A program made the position numbers and the translations under genes. The notes beneath the pieces were generated by a model. It was not told the origin of the DNA and did no database searches. It worked only from the letters and a program-made list of their open reading frames with translations. Source: an uncultured Clostridia bacterium (GTDB taxonomy: Bacteria > Bacillota > Clostridia > Oscillospirales > Ruminococcaceae). Taken from it: a DNA stretch of 42,518 bases. Positions within the stretch are counted from its first letter, which is position 1. Every line of letters starts with the position of its first letter. The stretch spans positions 1 through 42,518 of the forward strand of contig CALBJC010000101.1 in the NCBI GenBank assembly GCA_937892655.1, written 5' to 3'. Below, piece by piece: positions 17,396 through 24,364 of the stretch.

Positions 17396-18556
17396 ATGTT
17401 GTTGAAAAATTGCAAAAACGAGCTTGAAAATCATATTCTTCCTTTCTGGAACAAGCTCCAGGATACCGAATTTGGCGGTTTCTACGGCTTTATGAGCCAT
17501 GACCTTGAGCTTGATAAGAAGGCTGACAAGGGCGTAATTTTAAACTCAAGAATCCTCTGGTTTTACTCTGCTACATATAACTGTATCGGTGGCGAAGAAA
17601 ACCTCAAGAAGGCTACTCACGCTTACGAATTTTTAAAGAATTTCTGCTATGACAAGGAATACGGCGGAGTATACTGGATGATGACCTATGATGGCAAGAT
17701 TTCTGACGGTATGAAGCATACATACAATCAGGCGTTTGCTATTTATGCTTTGAGCGAATACTATCTTGCTACTAAAAACCGCGAGGCGCTCAATTTAGCG
17801 TTTGACATCTTTGCAGTTATCGAAGAAAAAACAATTGATGAATATGGCTATATGGAAGCCTTTTCAAGAGAATGGGAGCTTATTGATAATGATGCTCTTT
17901 CTGAAAACGGTCTTATGGCTGACAAGACAATGAATACAATTTTACATCTTATCGAAGCATATACAGTGCTTTATAAGGCAAGCGGTGACGGCGTTGTTGC
18001 AGAGCGTCTTGAATTTTTGCTTTCACAGATGTCAGACAAGGTTTTTGACCCTCAGACAAATGCATTGAAGGTGTTTTTCGATACAACCTTGTCAGTTATT
18101 GGTGATATTCATTCTTACGGTCACGATATCGAGGCTACATGGCTTATGGACAGAGCCTGCGAAACCTTAGGCAACAAGGCTCTTATTGAAAAGTTCAAGG
18201 CAATGAACCTTAAAATCTCAAACAATATCCTCAATATTGCGTTTGAAAACGGCGCTCTCAACAATGAGCGTGAAAATGATAAGATCGACCGCAAGCGCGT
18301 ATGGTGGGTTCAGGCAGAATCAGTTGTAGGCTTTATGAACGCTTATGAAAAGAGCGGTGATGAAAAGTTCAAGACAGCGGCTGAAACTATCATGAATTAC
18401 ATCTTAGAACATCAGATTGACAAGCGCTGTGGCGAATGGTATTCAGAGCTTACATTTGAAAACAAGCCACATACCCACAAGGAGATCGTCGGTCCTTGGA
18501 AATGCCCTTACCACAACGGCAGAATGTGCATAGAAATCATTAACAGATTATCATAA
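17396..18556 (+). CDS. Cellobiose 2-epimerase (AGE family)
   Basis: Epimerises the reducing-end glucose of cellobiose to mannose, and mannobiose to mannosyl-glucose, in beta-mannan catabolism. The 386-residue (alpha/alpha)6-barrel sequence follows the Ruminococcus albus enzyme as I recall it nearly throughout: HILPFWNKLQD, GGFYGFMSHDLELDKKADKG, SRILWFYS, GGVYWMMTYDGK, HTYNQAFAIYALS, NALKVFFDT, GDIHSYGHDIEATWLMDRAC, RVWWVQAESVVGF, and VGPWKCPYHNGRMC. The conserved histidines proposed as acid/base catalysts are present in HSYGHDIE and PYHNGRM. GGAGAGG precedes the ATG. It ends at a bidirectional terminator shared with spoVG. Confidence 0.93.
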   Translation: MLLKNCKNELENHILPFWNKLQDTEFGGFYGFMSHDLELDKKADKGVILNSRILWFYSATYNCIGGEENLKKATHAYEFLKNFCYDKEYGGVYWMMTYDGKISDGMKHTYNQAFAIYALSEYYLATKNREALNLAFDIFAVIEEKTIDEYGYMEAFSREWELIDNDALSENGLMADKTMNTILHLIEAYTVLYKASGDGVVAERLEFLLSQMSDKVFDPQTNALKVFFDTTLSVIGDIHSYGHDIEATWLMDRACETLGNKALIEKFKAMNLKISNNILNIAFENGALNNERENDKIDRKRVWWVQAESVVGFMNAYEKSGDEKFKTAAETIMNYILEHQIDKRCGEWYSELTFENKPHTHKEIVGPWKCPYHNGRMCIEIINRLS

Positions 18557-18557
18557 T

Positions 18558-18591
18558 AAAAGAGCGGATAGATTTCTCTATCCGCTCTTTT
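18558..18591. terminator. Bidirectional terminator between the epimerase gene and spoVG
   Basis: A 14-base-pair stem (AAAAGAGCGGATAG with CTATCCGCTCTTTT) flanked by A and T runs, so it can stop transcription from both sides. Its right arm overlaps the stop codon of spoVG on the minus strand. Confidence 0.93.
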
Positions 18592-18883
18592 AGTTTGCGT
18601 GAAGTTCGTCTGTAGAAAGCTGAGAATATTCTTCAGCCTCTTTAAAGGCATCTAAGATTTTATTTTCTATCTCGCCTCTTGCCTGCGTTGTGATGGGGTG
18701 AACAATGTCTCTGAATGTACCGTTGTCATCTCTCCTTGATGGCATAGCTACAAAAAGTCGTTCATCGCCCTGAACAACCTTGATATCGTGAACTGCAAAC
18801 ATATCATCAAACGTAACGCTGATAACTCCCCTTAGCCTTCCAGTCGGGATAATTTTCCTGATTTTGATATCTGTAATTGTCAT
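18590..18883 (-). CDS. spoVG: Septation regulator SpoVG
   Basis: A 97-residue RNA/DNA-binding regulator, full length for the family. The signature ITDIKIRKI, GRLRGVISVTFDDMFAVHDIKVV and FVAMPSRR are all present, followed by FRDIVHPITTQAR. In Firmicutes SpoVG affects septation, sporulation and cell-wall or virulence genes. Divergent from murC across a 143-base gap; convergent with the cellobiose 2-epimerase gene. GGAGTT upstream fits the ATG. Confidence 0.96.
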   Translation of the reverse strand: MTITDIKIRKIIPTGRLRGVISVTFDDMFAVHDIKVVQGDERLFVAMPSRRDDNGTFRDIVHPITTQARGEIENKILDAFKEAEEYSQLSTDELHAN

Positions 18884-18978
18884 AAAACCAACTCCTTTGC
18901 ATATATTTTCGCCTTGATGGCAAGAAATATTCAGTAAATTTAAAAAATTTGCAAAAGGTGTTTATTTTTTCTTAGTTT

Positions 18979-19008
18979 TATAATATAATATAAGTAGTAC
19001 ATTTGTTC
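18979..19008 (+). promoter_or_regulatory. murC-lexA promoter -10 region with candidate LexA operator
   Basis: Two overlapping TATAAT hexamers (18979-18984, 18984-18989) lie upstream of murC; no good -35 is visible. Immediately downstream, at 18997-19008, is GTACATTTGTTC, one base from the Gram-positive LexA half-site arrangement GAAC-N4-GTTC. Because lexA is the next gene after murC in the same unit, this could be an autoregulatory operator at the start site. Confidence 0.45.
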
Positions 19009-19026
19009 TAGATTTGAGGGATTACA

Positions 19027-20385
19027 GTGGAAAATATATTGCTGGGTAAAAAGCATATTCATTTTATAGGCATAGGCGGGTCGGGTATGTATCCGCTTGC
19101 CCAGATTTTACATTCTCAGGGCTATTATCTTACGGGCTCTGATAATAACCCTACCGAAACGCTCGATGCTGTAAAGGCTATGGGCATTGAGGTATTTATG
19201 GGTCAGAGGGCTGAGAATATCAAGGGCGCTGATTTGATAGTTCATACAGCGGCTATTATGGCGGATAACGAGGAGCTTATTGCTGCAAAAGCGTCAGGCG
19301 TGCCTGTGCTTGAGCGTTCAGAGCTTTTAGGGCTTGTAACCAGTTGGTATGAAAATGCTGTGTGCGTAAGCGGTACTCACGGTAAAACAACAACCTCTTC
19401 TATCTTAACTCAGATTTTTATGGAGGCAGGCGTTGATTTATCCTGCGTAATCGGCGGTAAGCTCAAGGCTATCGGCGGCAGCGGCAGAGTAGGAAAATCT
19501 GATATTATGGTCTGCGAGGCGTGTGAGTATGTTGATACATTCTTAAAGCTCTACCCTGATGTTTCAATAATTTTAAATATTGATGATGACCATATGGAGT
19601 ATTTCAAGACTATTGAAAATACAATCCGTTCGTTCAATAAATTCTGCCAGAAAACTACAAAATGCATCGTAGTAAACGGTGATGACGCAAACTCTATGAA
19701 GGCGGTAGAAGGCCTTGAGGGTAAGGACATAATCACATTCGGCTTTGATATAAAGAATGATTACAGCGCTAAAATCATCGGCAAAAAGGGTATGCAGACT
19801 GATTTTGAAGTTTTCTTCAAGGGTAAGTCTTTAGGCGTAGCGTCTCTTTATGTGCCTGGCGACCATAATGTATTGAATGCGCTTGCGGCAACAGCGGCGG
19901 CTATGTACTGCGGTGTTGATTTTGACTCATGCGTAATGGGCCTCCAGGTTTTCAGAGGTGCTATCAGGCGCTTTGAGCTTATTAGCGATAAGGCGGGCAT
20001 TACAATAATTGATGACTACGCGCATCATCCTAAGGAGGTTGAAGCAACTCTGAAGGTTGCAAAATCTCTTGGCTTTAAAAGAGTATGGGCAGTTCATCAG
20101 CCTTTTACCTTCTCTCGAACAGCAAGGCTCAAGGAGGATTTTGCAAAGGCGCTGTCTATCGCTGATGAGGTAGTGCTTACTCAGATTATGGGCTCAAGAG
20201 AAAAGAATACGTATAACATCTATTCATCAGATCTAGCAGCCCTTATCGACGGGGCAACCGTTCACGAAACCTTTGATGATGTTGTAGAGTTTTTGCTACA
20301 AAACGTAAAAGCGGGCGATATGGTTATAACCATGGGCTGCGGTGACGTTTATAAGATAGCAAAAAGCTATGCTCAAAAGCTTTAA
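19027..20385 (+). CDS. murC: UDP-N-acetylmuramate--L-alanine ligase
   Basis: Adds L-alanine to UDP-MurNAc, the first amino acid of the peptidoglycan stem. The 452-residue protein shows the N-terminal Rossmann motif HFIGIGGSGM (11-21), the ATP-binding loop GTHGKTTT (116-123), NIDDDHMEYF, the GDHNVLNALAA segment, and DDYAHHPKEV in the ligase C-domain. It starts with GTG at 19027, supported by GAGGG 6 bases upstream and by alignment of the first Rossmann strand. lexA follows after 30 bases, an unusual pairing. Confidence 0.97.
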   Translation: MENILLGKKHIHFIGIGGSGMYPLAQILHSQGYYLTGSDNNPTETLDAVKAMGIEVFMGQRAENIKGADLIVHTAAIMADNEELIAAKASGVPVLERSELLGLVTSWYENAVCVSGTHGKTTTSSILTQIFMEAGVDLSCVIGGKLKAIGGSGRVGKSDIMVCEACEYVDTFLKLYPDVSIILNIDDDHMEYFKTIENTIRSFNKFCQKTTKCIVVNGDDANSMKAVEGLEGKDIITFGFDIKNDYSAKIIGKKGMQTDFEVFFKGKSLGVASLYVPGDHNVLNALAATAAAMYCGVDFDSCVMGLQVFRGAIRRFELISDKAGITIIDDYAHHPKEVEATLKVAKSLGFKRVWAVHQPFTFSRTARLKEDFAKALSIADEVVLTQIMGSREKNTYNIYSSDLAALIDGATVHETFDDVVEFLLQNVKAGDMVITMGCGDVYKIAKSYAQKL

Positions 20386-20415
20386 ATTATGGATTTTGAA
20401 AAGAGATGATTTTAT

Positions 20416-21003
20416 ATGGCAAAGCTTAGCCAGACCGATAAGAATGTATTTGAATTTATAAAGAATAATATTGAAAATGGTATTACTCCAACTATCCGTG
20501 ATATCTGCGCTGAGTTTGATATGAAATCAACATCCTCGGCTCACAGATGCGTTTCAAAGCTCATCGAAGCGGGCTATCTTGAAAAAGAGGATGGCAAATC
20601 AAGAGCGGTTCGTCTGCCCGGCTCAAATGGTATGAGAGTGCCTTTAGTAGGTACAGTAACTGCGGGTGCGCCGATTACTGCTATTGAATATATTACCGAT
20701 TATATTGCTTTTCATCCTGAAAGAAATTATCAGAACCCGCTTTTTGCTTTAAAGGTAAGAGGCGAGAGTATGATAAATGTCGGTATTTTTGACGGTGACA
20801 TAGTAGTTGCAGAGCAAACTCCTACCGCGTCAAACGGTGATACAGTAGTAGCGCTTGTTGATGATGAGGATGCAACTGTCAAAACCTTCTACAAAGAAAA
20901 TGGTCATTTCAGATTACAGCCTGAAAATGACTATATGGACCCTATCATCTGCCAGAATGTAGCGATTTTAGGCAAGGTTGTAGCGGTTATCAGATACTTG
21001 TAA
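20416..21003 (+). CDS. lexA: LexA repressor
   Basis: Represses SOS genes and self-cleaves with RecA after DNA damage. The 195-residue protein has an N-terminal winged helix (about 1-68; TPTIRDICAEFDMKSTSSAHRCVSKL). The autocleavage site is Ala83-Gly84 in TVTAGAP, with catalytic Ser118 in RGESMINVGI and Lys156 in EDATVKTFY. All elements required for cleavage are intact. AAGAGATGA precedes the ATG weakly. It follows murC by 30 bases and ends at a strong terminator. Confidence 0.97.
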   Translation: MAKLSQTDKNVFEFIKNNIENGITPTIRDICAEFDMKSTSSAHRCVSKLIEAGYLEKEDGKSRAVRLPGSNGMRVPLVGTVTAGAPITAIEYITDYIAFHPERNYQNPLFALKVRGESMINVGIFDGDIVVAEQTPTASNGDTVVALVDDEDATVKTFYKENGHFRLQPENDYMDPIICQNVAILGKVVAVIRYL

Positions 21004-21014
21004 ATAAAAAAATA

Positions 21015-21051
21015 ACGGGCGTAAAACTTATGTTTTACGCCCGTATTTTTT
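21015..21051. terminator. Bidirectional terminator after lexA and the Nudix gene
   Basis: A 13-base-pair stem (ACGGGCGTAAAAC / GTTTTACGCCCGT) with a TTAT loop, A-rich on the left and T-rich on the right. It serves lexA on the plus strand and the convergent Nudix gene on the minus strand. Confidence 0.95.
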
Positions 21052-21455
21052 TAACAGATGAATGCCTTTGCCTTGTTTACGATACTTTTGTCATTCTCAT
21101 AAGCCAGCACAGTGCAGGCACGATTGATTTCTACCCACTTGATTTCAGCAATTTCTTCTTCCTGTGGTACATAATCGTATCTTTTTGCCTTAGCAATAAA
21201 GTATACAACAACCTTCTGCGTATCTTTTCTTGGAGAAAATGTAACTGTTTCTCTGAAGGTAGGGTCTATGATTACATCAATACCCGTTTCCTCCTTGATT
21301 TCACGCATCGCTGTTTCTACCTCTGTTTCATCGCCCTCCACATGCCCCTTAGGGAATGACCAATGCCCGCTGTTGATATGCTTTATCAGAAGGATCTCGG
21401 TGTTGCCGTGATACTTACGATAAACTATCGCACCGCAAGATTTCTCATTCTGCAT
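21051..21455 (-). CDS. Nudix hydrolase (Ap4A hydrolase-like)
   Basis: A 134-residue Nudix enzyme hydrolysing a nucleoside diphosphate linked to another moiety. The Nudix box is complete: G37 through I59, with GHVEG, REIKEETGI and the metal-binding glutamates. The lead-in SCGAIVYRK and HWSFPKGH, and the later EIAEIKWV, resemble bacterial diadenosine tetraphosphatases. That substrate is inference from family resemblance. It stands alone between two terminators, convergent with lexA. Confidence 0.9.
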   Translation of the reverse strand: MQNEKSCGAIVYRKYHGNTEILLIKHINSGHWSFPKGHVEGDETEVETAMREIKEETGIDVIIDPTFRETVTFSPRKDTQKVVVYFIAKAKRYDYVPQEEEIAEIKWVEINRACTVLAYENDKSIVNKAKAFIC

Positions 21456-21569
21456 AAGAGTCAGACCTTTCTTAAAATCTTATATTGTATTCATTATATC
21501 ACATAATTTGCGGTTTGTCTTGTTATTTTTGAATTTTAATAATTTAGTAATAATTGTACAGAGGCAATA

Positions 21570-21600
21570 AAAAAGCCCGTTCTCTTTTGAGAACGAGCGT
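21570..21600 (-). terminator. Intrinsic terminator after the HPr gene
   Basis: Read on the minus strand, an imperfect stem built on CGTTCTC/GAGAACG with an AAAA-containing loop is followed by GGGCTTTTTTATT. It lies just after the HPr stop codon. Confidence 0.82.
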
Positions 21601-21611
21601 TTTAAATCAAA

Positions 21612-21884
21612 TTATCTGAGGTCTTCAGCGAAACCGCTTTCAACGAGTGAAACAAGACCATCAACAGCAGCCTGTTCATCTGAACCGTCAGCGATAACTC
21701 TGATTGATGTGCCGCCTACGATACCGAGTGAGAGGATACCGAGGAGTGACTTAGCGTTTACTCTTCTTTCTTCCTTTTCGATCCAGATTGATGACTTGAA
21801 TTCGTTAGCCTTCTGGATGAAGAATGTTGCAGGTCTAGCGTGTAAACCAACCTGATTCTGAACTACTACATCTTTAACGTACAT
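21612..21884 (-). CDS. ptsH: HPr family phosphocarrier protein
   Basis: A 90-residue HPr. His15 in GLHARPA is the PEP-dependent phosphorylation site, so it can carry phosphate to PTS permeases. Ser46 in NAKSLLGILSLG matches the HPr-kinase site used for carbon catabolite control in Firmicutes. The first histidine separates it from Crh. GGAGAG lies upstream of the ATG. It is expressed alone from its own promoter; no ptsI is adjacent, so the role may be largely regulatory. Confidence 0.93.
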   Translation of the reverse strand: MYVKDVVVQNQVGLHARPATFFIQKANEFKSSIWIEKEERRVNAKSLLGILSLGIVGGTSIRVIADGSDEQAAVDGLVSLVESGFAEDLR

Positions 21885-21916
21885 AATTAGCTCTCCTTAT
21901 TGTGTGATCTTAAACA

Positions 21917-21982
21917 GTGCGTTAGCGCACAGATACTCTAATGATTTAACTTAATTATACAAGTTATATTTTGACTAGTCAA
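21917..21982 (-). promoter_or_regulatory. HPr gene promoter and leader hairpin
   Basis: On the minus strand TTGACT (21982-21977), 17-base spacer and TATAAT (21959-21954) form a near-consensus promoter. The leader then has a GTGCG/CGCAC hairpin with a four-base loop (21917-21930). The rest of the gap to trmD (21983-22151) holds nothing I recognise; no clear terminator follows trmD. Confidence 0.8.
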
Positions 21983-22151
21983 CATCAAAATATGTACAAA
22001 ACGCCCCTTTAGGCTAAAATTCTGCTTTTTGATTATCCTTTGATATTCTTTTGGTCGGTTGTTTGTAGAGTTTGACTAATAGTTTTGAGAGTTTTACAAC
22101 ATTTTAGATAAACCAAACCCAACAAACACCTATAAAAATTCCGAAAAAACG

Positions 22152-22892
22152 CTATTTTTCGTCAAATTCACTATGTATACCTATCAAAAATTCCCAGTCA
22201 TCGTCAGTCAGATCAGCTGTTTTCAAAAGCTCTGGCCGCTTTTGTTTTGTAGTCAAAAGGCTCTGTTCTCTGCGCCATTTCAAAATGTTTGCGTGATGCC
22301 CTGAAAGCAGTACAGGCGGAACCTTTTTGCCGTGCCATTCCTCTGGGCGAGTATACTGCGGATATTCTAAAAGCCCAGAATAATGGCTTTCATCCTCAAA
22401 GCATTCAGCCCTTGATAGAACGCCCGGTATCATTCGCAGAACCGCGTCGCATAAAACCATAGCGCCAAGCTCGCCGCCCGTTAAAACATAATCGCCTATC
22501 GAGATTTCCTCGTCAACAATTTCCTCTAAAACTCTCTCGTCAACGCCCTCGTAATGTCCGCAGAGGATAAAAAGGCTATCCATCTGTGAAAGCTCTATAC
22601 AGCGCTTTTGAGTTAGGGTTTTGCCCTTTGGTGACATATAGATAACGTGTGGCCTTTCTCTGCCTTCTGTCACCGCCTCAAAGCAGTTGAAAATAGGGTC
22701 AGCCTGCATGAGCATACCCTTCATTTCGCTGTAAGGGGTATCATCAACTCTGCGGTGGCGGTCCTTTGTATAATCTCTGATATTGTGGCAGTAAAGCTCA
22801 TAAAGTCCCTTTTCCTGCGCTCTGCCCGTAATGCTCTGGTTCAGAACGCTCTGGCACATCTCAGGAAAAAGAGTTGCAATATCAATCCTCAT
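22152..22892 (-). CDS. trmD: tRNA (guanine-37-N1)-methyltransferase
   Basis: Makes m1G37 in tRNAs reading CNN-type codons, preventing +1 frameshifts. The SPOUT knot motifs are clear: MRIDIATLFPEM at the start, HNIRDYTKDRHRRVDDTPY, MSPKGKTL, LCGHYEGVDERVLEE, and EISIGDYVLTGGELGAMVL. The ATG at 22892 is chosen over a TTG two codons upstream because TrmD normally starts M-[KR]-I-D; AAAGGA lies upstream. Length is 246. It overlaps the rimM 3' end by 11 bases. rplS, the usual next gene, is absent. Confidence 0.96.
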   Translation of the reverse strand: MRIDIATLFPEMCQSVLNQSITGRAQEKGLYELYCHNIRDYTKDRHRRVDDTPYSEMKGMLMQADPIFNCFEAVTEGRERPHVIYMSPKGKTLTQKRCIELSQMDSLFILCGHYEGVDERVLEEIVDEEISIGDYVLTGGELGAMVLCDAVLRMIPGVLSRAECFEDESHYSGLLEYPQYTRPEEWHGKKVPPVLLSGHHANILKWRREQSLLTTKQKRPELLKTADLTDDDWEFLIGIHSEFDEK

Positions 22893-23406
22893 CGTCAAAT
22901 AATCCTTTCAAAGGCCTTATCTTCATCCTGCCGCCCTCAACGTCAGTTTCAATAACAACGTCAGGAATAGCAGGTATATAAAGCATTTTGCCGTCAGCAG
23001 TCTTTATATGATAAACATCGTTAGCGCCCGTTTCGCTAACGTCGCAAAGCTCGCCATAAACCTTGCCACTGTCAACATCTGATACCTCAAGGCCGATAAG
23101 GTCCTGAACAAAGTATACATCCTCGGGCAGCTCAACATCGTTTCTATCCATATAAAGTATGCGATTTCTGATTTTTTGTGCATCCTCAACTGAGTCAACG
23201 CCCTTGATCTTGAGAACGACCATGTTTTTCTGAACTCTTGCGTTTTCTATTATAACGGGAGTCTGTGATTTGTAGTAAAGAGTATCAAACTCGCATAAAA
23301 GCTCGGGGGTATCACACCATGGCATAACCTTAACCTCGCCCTTTAGACCTACAACATTTACGATTTTACCTATTTCCAAAAACTGTTTTATTTTAATCAA
23401 CCCCAA
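22882..23406 (-). CDS. rimM: Ribosome maturation factor RimM
   Basis: Assists 30S head assembly by binding S19. Recognised by FLEIGKIVNVVGLKGEVKV at the N-terminus, GVDSVEDAQKIRNRILYM, then the PRC-barrel half (DVYFVQDLIGLEV through IPAIPDVVIETDVEGGRMKI). No ATG occurs in a plausible position: in-frame TTG codons are at 23406, 23400 and 23379, and the exact start is uncertain. The only G-rich element, TGGGG, touches the first of these. An AT-rich hairpin precedes the gene. Overlap with trmD suggests coupling. Confidence 0.9.
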   Translation of the reverse strand: MGLIKIKQFLEIGKIVNVVGLKGEVKVMPWCDTPELLCEFDTLYYKSQTPVIIENARVQKNMVVLKIKGVDSVEDAQKIRNRILYMDRNDVELPEDVYFVQDLIGLEVSDVDSGKVYGELCDVSETGANDVYHIKTADGKMLYIPAIPDVVIETDVEGGRMKIRPLKGLFDDED

Positions 23407-23418
23407 TATATAAAAACA

Positions 23419-23453
23419 GTGAAATAACTCAAATAACTTATGACTTATTTCAC
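23419..23453 (-). promoter_or_regulatory. AT-rich hairpin between khpA and rimM
   Basis: GTGAAATAA (23419-23427) and TTATTTCAC (23445-23453) are perfect inverted repeats. On the minus strand the stem is followed by TGTTTTTATAT, so it resembles a weak intra-operon terminator or attenuator that would lower rimM-trmD relative to rpsP-khpA. A second partial pairing involving ATAAGTTAT inside the loop offers an alternative fold. Confidence 0.5.
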
Positions 23454-23470
23454 CGTATCATGCTATTTAA

Positions 23471-23704
23471 TTAGTCAATCTCAACCATAATCTTCTGATT
23501 ATCTCTTGAAGCGCCTGCGCGCATAACTGTTCTGATTGCCTTAGCGATTCTGCCCTGCTTACCGATTACTCTGCCCATGTCGCTTTCTGCAACGTGGAGG
23601 TGGTAAACAACAACGCCTTCTTCGTTTGGCTCGTCAACAGTAACGCTTACATTTTCCTTATCTTCAACGAGTTCGGTTGCGATAATCTTAAGCAACTGTT
23701 CCAT
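23471..23704 (-). CDS. khpA: KH-domain RNA-binding protein KhpA
   Basis: A 77-residue single-KH protein that in other Firmicutes pairs with KhpB and binds many RNAs. The KH signature is intact: VIGKQGRIAKAIR with the GKQG loop at residues 48-51. It occupies the standard position between rpsP and rimM. AAGGAGGA lies upstream of the ATG. Confidence 0.95.
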   Translation of the reverse strand: MEQLLKIIATELVEDKENVSVTVDEPNEEGVVVYHLHVAESDMGRVIGKQGRIAKAIRTVMRAGASRDNQKIMVEID

Positions 23705-23735
23705 TTAAAATCCTCCTTTATTTCTCACCGTTATA

Positions 23736-23798
23736 TGCTACACTGTTTTTTACAGTGTAGCACGCAAAACAGCGGTAGTGTGAGCTGGTGCTGTTTTG
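23736..23798 (-). other. Two strong hairpins in the rpsP-khpA gap
   Basis: An 11-base-pair hairpin (TGCTACACTGT/ACAGTGTAGCA, 23736-23746 with 23752-23762) and a 9-base-pair hairpin (CAAAACAGC/GCTGTTTTG, 23765-23773 with 23790-23798) fill most of the 118-base gap. Neither is followed by a T run on the minus strand, so they are unlikely terminators. They may be RNA-processing or stability elements, or a regulatory fold ahead of khpA. Confidence 0.55.
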
Positions 23799-23822
23799 TC
23801 AAAGGGGAGATTCGTTTACAGA

Positions 23823-24065
23823 TTAGAGAACGCCGTTCTTCTTGAGGAGTTCCTTAACTGTGTCTGTTGGCTGAGCGCCGTTAGCGATCCAAGTCTTAGC
23901 CTTGTCTGCATCAACCTTAACTACTGATGGTTCCTTAGTTGGGTCATAGTAGCCGATTTCTTCGATGAAACGACCATCTCTTGGGTAACGTGAATCAGCA
24001 ACAACGATTCTGTAGAAAGGAGCCTTCTTAGCACCCATTCTTCTGAGTCTGATTTTAACTGCCAT
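23823..24065 (-). CDS. rpsP: 30S ribosomal protein S16
   Basis: An 80-residue S16: AVKIRLRRMGAKKAPFYRIVVAD, SRYPRDGRFIEEIGYYDP and WIANGAQPTDTV are diagnostic. The ATG at 24065 has GGAGGT nine bases upstream; a longer frame upstream has no support. All five glycines use GGT or GGC, as in the other genes to its left in the window, whereas genes upstream in the same operon use GGA freely. Confidence 0.98.
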   Translation of the reverse strand: MAVKIRLRRMGAKKAPFYRIVVADSRYPRDGRFIEEIGYYDPTKEPSVVKVDADKAKTWIANGAQPTDTVKELLKKNGVL

Positions 24066-24138
24066 TTTAAATTCACCTCCGTATAAAAATTTCTTGTATA
24101 TCAAAGCAGTAAAAGCTGCGTTGAACCGTGATTTAAAT

Positions 24139-24345
24139 TCAGAGAGTAACTACGAGAAAAACAACGGCAATAGCGATAACGAAAACACCTATAAACCCGT
24201 AGATTATTCTTGTACCGGTTCTTCCGAAAAGAGTCATGAAAGGCTTTGCCTTGTAATTATTCATGAACCAGTCCCAATTGCATATCGCTCCGGCGAGTGA
24301 AAAAGCACCGGCGGCAATCATGATAATTGCAAAAAGTATTTCCAT
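24139..24345 (-). CDS. Small two-helix membrane protein, Imm17-like
   Basis: A 68-residue protein with two hydrophobic helices (about 3-21 and 47-67) joined by a polar loop containing WDWFMNNYKAKPFMTLFGRTGTRIIYG. That loop resembles what I recall of the immunity-17 family. It lies between ffh and rpsP, 19 bases after ffh, where the canonical operon has no such gene. A toxin is not nearby, so an immunity role is unsupported; a generic small membrane protein is equally possible. Its codon use (GGA, GCC, TGA stop) matches genes to the right rather than rpsP to the left. Confidence 0.72.
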   Translation of the reverse strand: MEILFAIIMIAAGAFSLAGAICNWDWFMNNYKAKPFMTLFGRTGTRIIYGFIGVFVIAIAVVFLVVTL

Positions 24346-24364
24346 AGTGTAAAGTTCCCGTCAA

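Noticed and set aside
24094..24300. Plus-strand open frame opposite the small Imm17-like gene
   Set aside because: The minus-strand frame encodes two clean membrane helices and fits the operon direction; the plus frame is polar low-complexity sequence without a start signal.
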